A DNA stretch of 64,000 nt from Arcobacter sp. (lineage in GTDB: Bacteria; Acidobacteriota; Terriglobia; Bryobacterales; Bryobacteraceae), in the NCBI GenBank assembly GCA_020723085.1, contig DYJN01000013.1, forward strand, positions 1 through 64,000, written 5' to 3'. This document shows positions 18,097 through 29,548 of this stretch, piece by piece. The position numbers were made by a program, and so were the translations under genes. Positions within the stretch are counted from its first letter, which is position 1; every line of letters begins with the position of its first letter. Under the pieces are notes generated by a model. It was not told the origin of the DNA and did not search any database. It worked only from the letters and a program-made list of their open reading frames with translations.

Positions 18097-20133
18097 TTAC
18101 CGCGCCCACCAGTAGTAGCCGAAGATGGCCAGCACCCCGGCCAGAAACATAAGCGCATAGGAATGGATGAATCCTGTCTGGAAAAACCGCACGGGAAACG
18201 ACAGCGCCCGCACCGTGAACGCCCCCAGGTTCACCAGCCCGTCCACGATCCACGTGTCGTACCAGATCGAAATCTTCGACACCAGCCGCGTCGTCCACGC
18301 CGTCCCGTTCACGCCGCCGTCCACCACCGCCGCGTCGAACCGCGCCATCGCCCCGCCGCCGCCTTTGGCCAGCCCTTCCACGAGCAGGGCGTTGTACACC
18401 TCGTCGACGTACCACTTGTTGTACAGCACCGGATAGAGCGCGCCGCCCGTAGGACGCTCGTGCTCCTGCAGCCGCAGATATACGTGCCGTGCAATCAGAA
18501 TGCCGCCGATCGCCACCCCGATCGACAGCCCCATCAGCGCCCATTCCATCGTCGCGTCATGATGCGCCGCTTCGTGTGCGCCGTGCATGGCGCGCGCCGC
18601 CGCTTCAAACACCGGCTCGAGCCAGCGCTCGAACGCCTGCTGGAATCCCGTCTCGCCGAAGACCTTCGGCATTCCGATCCAGCCCGCCACAACGGATCCG
18701 GCAGCCAGCACCGTCAGCGGCACGGTCATCGAACGCGGCGATTCGTGGATGTGATGCCGCGTGCGCTCGTCCATGCGCCCTTCCCCGTAAAACGTCATGA
18801 ACATCAGCCGCCACATGTAGAACGCCGTCATCGCCGCCGTAATCCAGCCCACCGTCCAAAGCGCTTTCGATCCCAGCGGGCTGCTCCACGCCTGCCACAG
18901 GATCTCGTCCTTCGAGAAGAACGCGGCAAGCGGCGGAATCCCCGCAATCGTCAGCGACGCCACGAACATCGTGCGGAACGTCACCGGAATCTTGTCCTTC
19001 AGCCCGCCCATCCGCCTCATGTCCTGCTCGCCGCTCATCGCGTGGATCACGCTTCCGGCGCCCAGGAACAGCAGGGCTTTGAAAAACGCGTGCGTGTATA
19101 GATGGAAGATCGCCGCCCAGTAGGCGCCCACTCCCACCGCCACGAACATGTAGCCGAGCTGCGACACCGTGGAATATGCCAGCACCCGCTTGATGTCGTT
19201 CTGCACCAGCCCGATCGACGCCGCCAGAATCGCCGTCGCCGCGCCCACCGCCGCGATGATGTGCGACGTCTCCGGCGTCAGCGCCAGCAGCGCGTTCGAC
19301 CTCGCGCACATGTACACGCCCGCCGTCACCATCGTCGCCGCATGGATCAGCGCGCTCACCGGCGTCGGACCTTCCATCGCGTCCGGCAGCCACACGAACA
19401 GCGGGATCTGCGCGCTCTTGCCCGTCGCTCCCACAAACAGCAGCAGCGCCGTCAGGCTCAGCAGCCCGAACACGCCCGCCTCCGGCGCGAACCGCGCCGA
19501 AGCCAGCGCTTCGTTCACCTCCGTGAACCGCAGCGAGCCGGTCGCCGTCCACAGGAAAAACATCCCCAGGAGGAAGCCCGCGTCGCCGATGCGGTTCACG
19601 ATGAACGCCTTGTTCGCCGCGTCCGACGCGCTCTTCTTGTGGAAGTAGAACCCGATCAGCAGGTACGAGCACAGCCCCACGCCTTCCCATCCCACGAACA
19701 GCAGCGGATAGTTGTTCGCCAGCACCAGCGTGAGCATGAAAAAGACGAACAGGTTCATGTACCCGAAAAACCGGTAGTAGCCTCCGTGATACGGACCGTG
19801 CTCGTGCGCCATGTAGCCGGTGGCGTAGACGTGGATCAGAAAACCGACCACCGTCACCACCAGGATCATCACCGACGACAGCGGATCGAGCAGGAACCCC
19901 CAGTCGGCGCCGATCAGCGGCAGCCATTGGCACAGGATCACCTCGTGCGACTTCTTCTCCAGCCCGGCCAGTTGCGCCACCGCCCCCAGCGAGAGCAGCA
20001 GGCTCAGACCCACCATGCCCGGACCGATGGCGCGGATCGCCGTCATCGAAAGACGCCGCCCGAAAAACAGCATCACCGCGGCGCCGGCGAGCGGAATCAG
20101 CGGAATCAGCCAGATCAGATCCAGGAAGTTCAT
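18097..20133 (-). CDS. nuoL: NADH-quinone oxidoreductase subunit L (antiporter-like, with lateral helix)
   Basis: The protein has 678 residues. It carries the antiporter core motifs FVGWEGVGLCSYLLIGFYF, IPLFVWLPDAMEGPTPVSAL and NDIKRVLAYSTVSQLGYMF, then the long C-terminal part that in NuoL includes the lateral amphipathic helix. The start at 20133 (MNFLDLIW) is chosen because the ORF track start at 20151 lies inside the end of nuoK. It is the distal proton-pumping subunit of complex I. Confidence 0.95.
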   Translation of the reverse strand: MNFLDLIWLIPLIPLAGAAVMLFFGRRLSMTAIRAIGPGMVGLSLLLSLGAVAQLAGLEKKSHEVILCQWLPLIGADWGFLLDPLSSVMILVVTVVGFLIHVYATGYMAHEHGPYHGGYYRFFGYMNLFVFFMLTLVLANNYPLLFVGWEGVGLCSYLLIGFYFHKKSASDAANKAFIVNRIGDAGFLLGMFFLWTATGSLRFTEVNEALASARFAPEAGVFGLLSLTALLLFVGATGKSAQIPLFVWLPDAMEGPTPVSALIHAATMVTAGVYMCARSNALLALTPETSHIIAAVGAATAILAASIGLVQNDIKRVLAYSTVSQLGYMFVAVGVGAYWAAIFHLYTHAFFKALLFLGAGSVIHAMSGEQDMRRMGGLKDKIPVTFRTMFVASLTIAGIPPLAAFFSKDEILWQAWSSPLGSKALWTVGWITAAMTAFYMWRLMFMTFYGEGRMDERTRHHIHESPRSMTVPLTVLAAGSVVAGWIGMPKVFGETGFQQAFERWLEPVFEAAARAMHGAHEAAHHDATMEWALMGLSIGVAIGGILIARHVYLRLQEHERPTGGALYPVLYNKWYVDEVYNALLVEGLAKGGGGAMARFDAAVVDGGVNGTAWTTRLVSKISIWYDTWIVDGLVNLGAFTVRALSFPVRFFQTGFIHSYALMFLAGVLAIFGYYWWAR

Positions 20134-20144
20134 GCCTCGGGCTC

Positions 20145-20456
20145 CTACCACTTCAGCAGGTCGATCTCGTCCACCTGCACCGTCTCCTTGTTCCGGAACA
20201 GCGCGATCAGAATGCCCAGCCCCACCGCCGCCTCCGCCACCGCCACGCAGATGATGAAGATCGCGAACACCTGCCCTTCCAACTGGTCCAGGTTCCGCGA
20301 AAAGGCGATCAGGTTCACGTTCACCGCGTTGAGGATGATCTCGATCGACATCATCAGCACGATCACGTTGCGCCGCGTCAGGATCCCCACGACGCCGACG
20401 AGCAGCAGGATCGCGCTCAGCACCAGGTAATGAGCAGTCGTGACCGGGGCCAGCAT
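20145..20456 (-). CDS. nuoK: NADH-quinone oxidoreductase subunit K
   Basis: The protein has 103 residues, three membrane helices and normal length. It has the conserved segments GVLTRRN-like (VGILTRRNVIVLMMSIEIILNAVN) with the essential Glu in helix 2 and AVAEAAVGLGILI with the Glu in helix 3. It forms part of the fourth proton channel with NuoJ. It follows nuoJ by 10 bases and is followed by nuoL after 11 bases. Confidence 0.95.
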   Translation of the reverse strand: MLAPVTTAHYLVLSAILLLVGVVGILTRRNVIVLMMSIEIILNAVNVNLIAFSRNLDQLEGQVFAIFIICVAVAEAAVGLGILIALFRNKETVQVDEIDLLKW

Positions 20457-20466
20457 CTCCGTCTCC

Positions 20467-20976
<510 letters not shown>

Positions 20977-21007
20977 GGACTGCCTCCGCGTCCGGGACGC
21001 GCCCCGC

Positions 21008-21463
21008 CTAATAGCGGTACCGCGCCGGCAGCAGCCCGTTCTCGAGCGTCTGCCGGTCCAGAATCGCGCCCTCCCGCGTGTAACTCGCCATCTCGAAATC
21101 CTGCGTCAGCTCCAGCGCGTCCACCGGGCAGGCGTCTTCGCACAGCCCGCAGAACATGCACCGGCTGATGTCATAGGTGAACGTCACCAACTGCTTCTTC
21201 TTCGTCTCCGGGTTCCTTTCCCACCCCACCACGATCAGGTGCTCCGGACACGCCAGCGCGCACAGGTCGCAGCAGATGCACAGCGTCTCGCCGTTCTCCG
21301 GATTGATGTTCAGCCGCGGCGCGCCCCGGTAGCGCTCGCCGATTTTCGGACGCTCGAACGGATACTGCTCGGTGACGATCTGCTTCGGATGCTGGTGCCG
21401 GAACGTCACCCGCAGGCCCTCGATCAGGTCCGCCAGAAACACTTTCCGCAACAATTGTTTCAT
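21008..21463 (-). CDS. nuoI: NADH-quinone oxidoreductase subunit I (two [4Fe-4S] clusters)
   Basis: The protein has 151 residues. Two ferredoxin motifs, CICCDLCALACPE and CMFCGLCEDACPV, hold the N6a and N6b clusters that relay electrons towards NuoB. The N-terminal QYPFERP..ERYRGAPRL segment is typical. It lies between nuoD and nuoJ, with nuoH displaced to the end of the cluster. Confidence 0.95.
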   Translation of the reverse strand: MKQLLRKVFLADLIEGLRVTFRHQHPKQIVTEQYPFERPKIGERYRGAPRLNINPENGETLCICCDLCALACPEHLIVVGWERNPETKKKQLVTFTYDISRCMFCGLCEDACPVDALELTQDFEMASYTREGAILDRQTLENGLLPARYRY

Positions 21464-21494
21464 TGCCCTGCCCCCTCTCCGCGTCTCAGGCCGT

Positions 21495-22604
21495 TCACCG
21501 GTCCACCTCGCCCAGCACGATGTCGGTGGTTCCGATGATCGCCACCACGTCCGCTACCAGCGCCCCGCGGCACATCTTGTCGAGCGCCTGCAAGTTCACG
21601 AAGGAAGGCGGCCGGATCCGCACCCGGTACGGCTGCGTCGATCCGTCGCTCACCACGTAATAGCCCAGCTCGCCCTTGGGCGCTTCGATCGAGACGTACG
21701 CCTCGCCCGCCGGCGGCTTGATCACCTTCCCCACCTTCGCCATGATCGGTCCCGGCGGAATCGCCCCCACCGCCTGCCGCACGATCCGCGCGCTCTGCCG
21801 CATCTCCTGCATGCGCACCATGTACCGGTCGTACGTGTCGCCGTTCGCCCGCGTCGGGATCTCGAAATCGTACTTCTCATAGCCCGAATACGGCTGCGCC
21901 TTGCGGATGTCCCACTTCACCCCGGCAGCCCGCAGCATCGGACCCGTCACCCCGTACTCCTTGCAGTCGTCCGCCGTCAGCACCCCCACGCCGGTCAGCC
22001 GCTGCTTCCAGATCCGGTTCCCGGTGAGCAGCTCCTCGTATTCATCGATTCTTTTTTCGAACAGATCGCAGAACTCGAGGCAGTCCTTTTCGAACCCTTC
22101 GTACGTTTCGTATTGCAGGCCGCCAATACGGAATGCGTGCGTCGTCAGCCGCGCCCCGCAGTATTTCTCATAAATGTTCAGGATCCACTCCCGCTCCCGC
22201 ATGCAGTAAAACAGCGGCGTGATCGCCCCGATGTCCAGCGCATGCGTGCCCAGCCACAGCAGGTGGCTTGCGATCCGGTTCAGCTCCGTCAGAATCACCC
22301 GCACCGCCTGCGCCCGCGGCGGCGCCTCCACCCCCAGCAGCTTCTCCACCGCCAGGCAGTAGCCAAGCCCGTTCGACACCGCCGCCACGTAGTCCATCCG
22401 GTCCACATACGGCGCGAACATCTGCCACGTGCGGTTCTCGGCGATCTTCTCCACCCCGCGGTGCAGGTATCCGATCACGCACTCGGTCCCCAGCACCCGC
22501 TCGCCGTCCAGCTTCAGGATCACCCGCAGCACGCCGTGCGTAGACGGGTGCTGCGGACCCATGTTCAGCACCAGCTCGGTTGAATCAAGAAACGTGTCCG
22601 CCAT
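21495..22604 (-). CDS. nuoD: NADH-quinone oxidoreductase subunit D (quinone-site 49-kDa homolog)
   Basis: The protein has 369 residues. The N-terminus contains [14 protein letters not shown], the loop lining the quinone site; then [29 protein letters not shown] and the C-terminal [30 protein letters not shown] and [19 protein letters not shown]. Length is slightly shorter than E. coli-type separate NuoD homologs but complete. It follows nuoC after 2 bases, so NuoC and NuoD are separate proteins here, not fused. Confidence 0.95.
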   Translation of the reverse strand: MADTFLDSTELVLNMGPQHPSTHGVLRVILKLDGERVLGTECVIGYLHRGVEKIAENRTWQMFAPYVDRMDYVAAVSNGLGYCLAVEKLLGVEAPPRAQAVRVILTELNRIASHLLWLGTHALDIGAITPLFYCMREREWILNIYEKYCGARLTTHAFRIGGLQYETYEGFEKDCLEFCDLFEKRIDEYEELLTGNRIWKQRLTGVGVLTADDCKEYGVTGPMLRAAGVKWDIRKAQPYSGYEKYDFEIPTRANGDTYDRYMVRMQEMRQSARIVRQAVGAIPPGPIMAKVGKVIKPPAGEAYVSIEAPKGELGYYVVSDGSTQPYRVRIRPPSFVNLQALDKMCRGALVADVVAIIGTTDIVLGEVDR

Positions 22605-22606
22605 CG

Positions 22607-23383
22607 CTATTGCCCGCTTTCAATGCCCAGATTTTCCTGCACCCAATGCTGGTCCATCTTCAGAATGCTGTTCTCTTTCCGCAGCGGAAACGTCGCCCAT
22701 TCCTCCGGCAGCAGAATGCGGCGCATGTCCGGATGGCCCTCGAACTCGATGCCGAACATGTCGTACACCTCGCGCTCCAGCCAGTTCGCCGTCAGATGCA
22801 CAGCCGCCGCCGTGCGCGGCTTCCAGCCTTCCGCAATCCGGATCTTCATCCGGATCCGCTCGTTGCGCGCAAAGCTGTACACGATGTAGACGATCTCGAA
22901 CGGCTCCGGCTTCTCCGGCCAGTGCACCGCCGTCACGTCCACCAAATAGTCGAAATCGTGGTTCTCCTTGAGCGACTCCAGAATCGGAATCGCCGCGTCC
23001 GGCTTCGCCACCAGGAAGTTCTGCCCCAGATACGAGCTGAACTCGAGAATCTGATCGCCGAACTCTTCCTTCAGCGCCCGCGTCAACTCGCTCTCCCAGG
23101 GCGTAGCCGCCATCGTGGGAGGAGCCTTGGGAGCAGCCGCCGCCGGCTTCGCTGCGCCTGAGGCTGCGGCGGCAGCGGCGGGTTTTGCCGCAGGCGCAGG
23201 TTTCGGCGCAGGCTGTCCCCCAGCGGCAGCAGCGGCCGGTTTTTCCGGTGGCGGCGCAGCGGGCGCGCCTTCAGCGGCAGGCTTGGCTTCAGCGGGGGCG
23301 GGCTGCTCAGCCCCGGGGGCGGCGGCCGGTTCGCGCGTGGGTTCGGGCGCTCGAGCGCCCTCCGGCTTCGTGTCGTCGGGCAT
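22607..23383 (-). CDS. nuoC: NADH-quinone oxidoreductase subunit C with a long Ala/Pro-rich N-terminal extension
   Basis: The protein has 258 residues. The 30-kDa complex I domain occupies about residues 95-258, with [52 protein letters not shown]. Ahead of it is an approximately 90-residue low-complexity tract rich in Ala, Pro, Lys and Glu ([20 protein letters not shown]). Most NuoC proteins start directly at the domain. An internal ATG ([10 protein letters not shown], about residue 92) could give a normal-length protein, but the upstream promoter and AGGA site fit the ATG at 23383. It is the first gene of the cluster. Confidence 0.9.
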   Translation of the reverse strand: MPDDTKPEGARAPEPTREPAAAPGAEQPAPAEAKPAAEGAPAAPPPEKPAAAAAGGQPAPKPAPAAKPAAAAAASGAAKPAAAAPKAPPTMAATPWESELTRALKEEFGDQILEFSSYLGQNFLVAKPDAAIPILESLKENHDFDYLVDVTAVHWPEKPEPFEIVYIVYSFARNERIRMKIRIAEGWKPRTAAAVHLTANWLEREVYDMFGIEFEGHPDMRRILLPEEWATFPLRKENSILKMDQHWVQENLGIESGQ

Positions 23384-23407
23384 CGCAGAATCCTAACTGA
23401 AGTTTCA

Positions 23408-23433
23408 GGGATATCACGCCCGGAAAATCGGTG

Positions 23434-23437
<4 letters not shown>
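23408..23437 (-). promoter_or_regulatory. Probable sigma-70 promoter of the nuo cluster
   Basis: On the minus strand TTGACA (23432-23437) is separated by 18 bases from TATCCC (23408-23413), leaving about 25 bases to the nuoC ATG, with an AGGA ribosome site in between. The -35 overlaps the last codons of the GGDEF-EAL gene. The -35 is perfect and the -10 is weak. It supports nuoC as the true first gene of the cluster. Confidence 0.5.
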
Positions 23438-25234
<1,797 letters not shown>

Positions 25235-25263
<29 letters not shown>

Positions 25264-26218
25264 ACAGGTCCGCCTCCTCGATCAATGCCTCCGCCTTCGT
25301 CCGCCCCAGCAGCCCCCACATCCACCGGCCCTCCAGCGAAAGCATCACCACGCGCCCGCCGGCCAGCGTCCGGTATTCAAACGGCTCGCCCAGCGCCGCT
25401 TCCAGCCGCTCCCGCACGGCCTCCGCGTTTCCCGGCGCGTCCATCAGCCACAACCGCATCTGCCGCGCCCAGGCGTAAATCCGCCCATCCAGCGCCCGCC
25501 CCGCCACGCGCTCCAATTCAAACGCCGTCATCGCTTCCTCGGCCACCGCTTTGCCATGGCGCGACTCAAGCGCCGGCAGCCGATCGAACACCACCGCCGC
25601 CAGCGCGGTCTCGCCCCCGCGCGCCTCCGCCTCCCGCAGCGCCCGGATCGCCGCCTCCCTCCCACGCCCCTCCGGTTCAGCCGTCCCGCGCCGCTGCCTC
25701 GCTTCTTCGAGCTTGCGCCCCAACGTCTGCGCCTGCGCCGCTGTCTCCGCCCGCTGCGCCTCGCTCGCCGTCCTCAGCGCCTCCGCCGCCTCGTAAACCG
25801 CCGCCCGCATCGCCGGCAGACTCTCCGCCCGCGAGGCGCGCTCCAGCGTCTGCCCAATCCCCGCAAACCGCTCCGCCGCCCGCTCGCCCCCCTCGGTCAG
25901 CGCCAGCACCGCCTGATTGAACGCCGCCAGCAGCCGCTGCATCTCCCGCCGCGCCTGTGCCTCCCGCTGCTCCTGCCCCTCCCTCCACTCAACCGCGCGC
26001 TGCAGAACCTTCTGAAACAACGCATCCCGCGCGCCCGCATCCCGCGCGAGATCCTCCAGGTCCACCCTCCAGTCCGGTTCCTCCCCGGCGCCCAGCCGCT
26101 GCAGAATCGCACCGGCAAACGCCGCACATGACATGGGGCAGTCCCCCTCAGGCCGGCTGCCCGCCTGATCCAGGTACCTGCGCAGTGAGATGAGTTTCAC
26201 GGCTGCTGCCGCTCTCAT
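25235..26218 (-). CDS. Degenerate GGDEF-like protein with helical N-terminal region
   Basis: The protein has 327 residues. The N-terminal two thirds are helical and Glu/Arg/Ala-rich (RETAAQAQTLGRKLEEARQRR-type heptads), suggesting a coiled coil. The C-terminal portion (AAVVFDRLPALESRHGKAVAEEAM..GRIYAWARQMRLWLM) aligns by pattern with a GGDEF domain whose metal-binding and GGDEF motifs are gone. It overlaps the downstream GAF-GGDEF-EAL gene, so the two are likely coupled and may interact. The start at 26218 (MRAAAAVKL) is preferred over 26308. The GGDEF relation is an inference from weak similarity. Confidence 0.5.
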
Positions 26219-26349
26219 CGGCGCGCCCGGGCGAAATTTGAGCCGCTGCCGCGCTCCCTGCGGCCGCGGATTCCACCCGGGCGGCATCCTGCGCGCCTCG
26301 TGCCTCATCCAAGCGAATTGCTAACCTGAATTCAGAACGGAGTTGCGCC

Positions 26350-26673
26350 ATGTTCTCTTCCAGAATCATTTTCGTCGCCGCGATGCTCTCGGCCGCAGTT
26401 CCCGCCGCTGCCCAGAAGCCCGCCAACCCGCAGAAGGGCAAAGAGGTCTTCGACCAGTGCGGCGTCTGCCACTCGGCCACGACGGACGAAAAGAAAGTGG
26501 GGCCGTCGCTCAAGGGCCTCTTCAAGAAGGCCAAGATGACCAACGGCCAGAAGCCCACCGAAAGCAACGTCATCGCCATCATCAACAAAGGCAAGGGCAC
26601 GATGCCCGCCTTCGAGGATGTCCTCACCAAGGAGGAGAAGGCGGACCTGCTCGCTTACCTCAAGACCCTCTGA
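26350..26673 (+). CDS. Small periplasmic class I cytochrome c
   Basis: The protein has 107 residues. A cleavable signal peptide (MFSSRIIFVAAMLSAAVPAAA) is followed by a mono-heme domain with CGVCH at residues 37-41, the conserved VGPSLKGLF segment and the axial Met in GTMPAF. The length and motifs fit soluble c2/c552-type electron carriers. It is divergent from the degenerate GGDEF gene and stands alone, with no terminal oxidase nearby. Confidence 0.9.
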   Translation: MFSSRIIFVAAMLSAAVPAAAQKPANPQKGKEVFDQCGVCHSATTDEKKVGPSLKGLFKKAKMTNGQKPTESNVIAIINKGKGTMPAFEDVLTKEEKADLLAYLKTL

Positions 26674-27181
26674 CCGGATGGCGCACGGCGCACGGGTACA
26701 AGCCCGGGTGTCGTACGCTCCGGTGTGCCCAAGCCTGGCCCGGACAGCCGCGGACAAACGGTAATGCCGGCGGCCGGCGCCTCGCAGAGAAGTCCAATGC
26801 GCCACGCGCTCCGTCCGGCGCCCGGGCGAGGCGGACTATTCAGAGCCCAGGCTGAATCCGGATCTTGTCCGATCCGGGACCGGAGCGCGCCCGGAGAACT
26901 GACGCCAAGGAAGCAATTTCTTCCCCCTTGCGGTCAGGCGCTCGCAAACACGGAGGGGTTTGTGGGCGGAAACGCGATGACCAGTGGGTGACGGCGGACG
27001 GGTCTTCCAGCGATTCCGCAGCGTTTCTGCCGCACGAAATGGTTTTTCCCGCCGCGGCTCGTGTATCATTAGCGGTGGTTTTTTCGGGAACCACGCGCCG
27101 CCTCTTCAGTCTAATTGACTTAAGAACCAGCGGAACTCCATGGAAACCGGTGGTGAAGGCGCGGCGGCAATGGAGTAGGCC
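26674..27181. other. Gene-less leader region before the CarboxypepD_reg gene
   Basis: This stretch of about 500 bases has no credible ORF. It becomes AT-richer near 27040-27120 (GTGTATCATTAG, CTAATTGACTTAAG). A six-bp stem GTGGTT/AACCAC with an eight-base loop lies at 27075-27094. It probably holds the promoter and leader of the downstream gene, but no reliable -35/-10 pair was found. Confidence 0.4.
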
Positions 27182-28939
27182 ATGCACCCGGCAGCACGGC
27201 GAAATCCGGAAGGCAGGAAGCGGGCAGGAGTGCGGGTGGCCATCCTTGCGGGAGGATTTCTATTGTCCGCGGTGGTCCGGACGGCGGCGCAGGAACCCGC
27301 TCGGACGAAGGGCGCAGTGGTAGAGGGTGTCGTCGTCAACGCCCTTACCGGCGAACCTCTCCGGCGCGTGGAGGTTGGGCTGCTGCGATCCGGCGCGCCG
27401 CGGAGCGGCGGCGTGCTGGCGGCGGCTGCGAAGCCCCTGCAGGGGGCGCAGGAGCGGGAACGCGCCAGCGCCAGCGGGCTGTCCGCCTTGACCGGGGCGG
27501 ATGGGAGATTTCTTTTCGAGAATGTGGCGGACGGATTGTACACGGTTCAGGTGCGAAGGCAGGGCATGTTTCCCTGGCGAGGGCGCCAGGGGTTGTCGCC
27601 TTCCCGCATTGAAGTCAAAGGGGGCGTGCCGGTGCGCGGACTGCGCTACGCGTTGGCGCCCTATGCCGTGATCTCAGGCAAGGTGCTCGATGAGGAAGGC
27701 GAGCCGGTGCAGGACGCCGAGGTCATAGCGCACCGCCGCACGTGGTTCCCGGAGCCGCTTCCCTGGTCCCCCAACCGTGGCTCTGCAAGAACCGACGACC
27801 GGGGCGAGTTCCGGCTGCACGGGCTTCCCCCCGGCAAGTACGTTCTTCTGGTCAGGCCGTCCTCTTTTTTTGATCCGATGCCGGGTCTGCCCGGGCGCAC
27901 GGTGTACGCGTCCGCGTCTTATCCCGAGTCGTCCGATTTGAGTCAGGCGCAGCCGATGGAAGTTTCGGCGGGCGAGGAGGTCGCCGGCATTGCCATCCGT
28001 CTGCGGACCGTGCCAGCCCGCTCGATTTCCGGCGCCGTGGTCCTTCCCGACGGGAGTCCCGCCGGGGGATCGTCTGTCTCTGCCAGACCAGTCATCTGGG
28101 ATGGCATTCCTGCCGGAGAGGGCCGGTCACGGCCGGAAGACGCGCCAGGCAAGTTTCGCATCGATGGGCTCGCCCCCGGGCGTTACCGGGTAATCGCGCG
28201 GATGTTCTCGCGGGGCGCCCCCAAAGTGATTCTCCCTGCGGCACGGGAGGTCGACCTGACCGGGGGCGATGCGGAGGGTCTCGAAATCCGGCTTGCGATG
28301 CCCGTAGACGTAAGAGGAAAAGTTGTGATCGAGGGCCCAGGCAGCGAAGCCATGAACGCGCAGTTGAAGAGTCTGCGGGTCTTCATTCGCAACCTGGAGA
28401 CAGGCTCGCTAGGTCCTCCTGTCACGGTCGCGCAGGACGGAGCTTTTCAGGCGGCCTCTCCCGGAACCGGGAAGTCTGTAATCTTTTTCCTCGGCGGGGC
28501 GTTGGACCAGCTCTACGTCGCTGCCATTCAGACCAGCTCCGGCGCCGACGCCAGCGAGGGTCTGGAGGTTACAGAGGGAGGCGCGGAGCAGGTGACGGTC
28601 ATTCTTAGAACAGACGGCGCCCGCCTGACCGCCTCGCGCGCGCCCTCCGGCAAACCGGAGGAGGCATGCACGCCTTACTTTGCCGTGCTCTATGATCCTG
28701 GCCACCGCGGTTCACGGGAGCCGCTGCTGGTACGCAAAGCAGACTTCGGTCTTCCAGCGGTATTTTTCCCTCTCGTCCCGGGCGAGTATGTGATCGGCGG
28801 AGTTTGCGCCAGCGACGTGTCTGGGGGGATAGACGAGGCATTCGTGGGCCGCCTCAGCCGGCAGGGAACGCGGATCCGGCTGAAGCCGGGCGAACAGGCT
28901 TCGGTGGAGCTGAAAGACATCCCGTTCCAGGAGAATTAG
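27182..28939 (+). CDS. Secreted multi-domain CarboxypepD_reg (Ig-like) protein
   Basis: The protein has 585 residues with an Arg-rich n-region then a hydrophobic signal (VAILAGGFLLSAVVRTAAQ). At least four beta-sandwich modules recur: GVVVNALTGEPLRRVEV, ISGKVLDEEGEPVQDAEV, ISGAVVLPDGSPAGGSSV and VRGKVVIEGPG, several ending in GLPPGKYVLL or GLAPGRYRVI. This pattern is the carboxypeptidase-regulatory/SdrD-B type module common in acidobacterial surface proteins. No enzymatic domain is visible. It probably sits in the periplasm or on the outer membrane; the ligand is unknown. Confidence 0.75.
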   Translation: MHPAARRNPEGRKRAGVRVAILAGGFLLSAVVRTAAQEPARTKGAVVEGVVVNALTGEPLRRVEVGLLRSGAPRSGGVLAAAAKPLQGAQERERASASGLSALTGADGRFLFENVADGLYTVQVRRQGMFPWRGRQGLSPSRIEVKGGVPVRGLRYALAPYAVISGKVLDEEGEPVQDAEVIAHRRTWFPEPLPWSPNRGSARTDDRGEFRLHGLPPGKYVLLVRPSSFFDPMPGLPGRTVYASASYPESSDLSQAQPMEVSAGEEVAGIAIRLRTVPARSISGAVVLPDGSPAGGSSVSARPVIWDGIPAGEGRSRPEDAPGKFRIDGLAPGRYRVIARMFSRGAPKVILPAAREVDLTGGDAEGLEIRLAMPVDVRGKVVIEGPGSEAMNAQLKSLRVFIRNLETGSLGPPVTVAQDGAFQAASPGTGKSVIFFLGGALDQLYVAAIQTSSGADASEGLEVTEGGAEQVTVILRTDGARLTASRAPSGKPEEACTPYFAVLYDPGHRGSREPLLVRKADFGLPAVFFPLVPGEYVIGGVCASDVSGGIDEAFVGRLSRQGTRIRLKPGEQASVELKDIPFQEN

Positions 28940-29548
28940 GCATCCAGAACAGAAAGCATCCCGGCAGGTTGCGCAATTCGGGCCCTGCTGAGCGCTCCAC
29001 CGCCTCCCTGTGCGGCATGCTGCCCGGACGGAAACAAGAGACAGCGGAGCGGCGTGGTTGCGGCGGGCGGTACTTGGCCAGAACCTTTCACCCTGCTCCG
29101 GATTTGGAGCTGTCGTTGGGGCAGCTCCCGCGCCGGATTCTGGCGTGCCGGTTCGTAAGTGCTTTGCGCCCCTGGAGGGCTGACGCGTCATCGTCCTGCC
29201 GGACGGTACTGCGCGGCACAGGTGGCGCCGGTGAGTAGCAGCGGCGCCCTCCCAGGAGACTTCGTGATCTGGCGCGCTGGGATCTTGCACTTTGCGGCTC
29301 TGCCGGCTGGTGGTTCCAGTATCGGCGTGCGCGCGCCGATACGGCGCTGAACACGGGCGGTCATGGCGGCGCCGGCTGCGATCGGCCGCATTCATAGCCG
29401 AGCCGGGTGAAGCCTTCCCCTGGCGCGATCCGGAAGCCTCATCCTGCTGTGCCAGCCGTTGCGGCAATCCTTCGCGCGTGCCCGCGGATGTCCACTTCTG
29501 CTTGCCTTTACTGGTCCGGGAGGTTCGACAGCGGCGGACTCGGAGGCG
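28940..29548. other. Gene-less stretch between convergent genes
   Basis: This stretch of about 610 bases lies between the ends of two convergent genes. ORFs here on both strands are short, Arg/Ser-rich and without recognisable motifs, so I call none. It contains one strong inverted repeat at 29319-29342. Base composition is similar to the flanks but with less codon periodicity, consistent with decayed sequence. Confidence 0.5.
29319..29342. repeat. Perfect 9-bp inverted repeat
   Basis: GTATCGGCG and CGCCGATAC flank a six-base loop. It lies between two convergent genes, so it could end transcription from either side, but it lacks a T-run and is about 200-380 bases from the stop codons. Confidence 0.45.

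Noticed and set aside
16600-19101. 833-residue plus-strand ORF
   Set aside because: It lies antisense to nuoM and nuoL and is an Arg/His/Gln-rich shadow with no motifs.
28712-29467. 251-residue minus-strand ORF between convergent genes
   Set aside because: Overlaps the end of the CarboxypepD_reg gene and has shadow-like composition.
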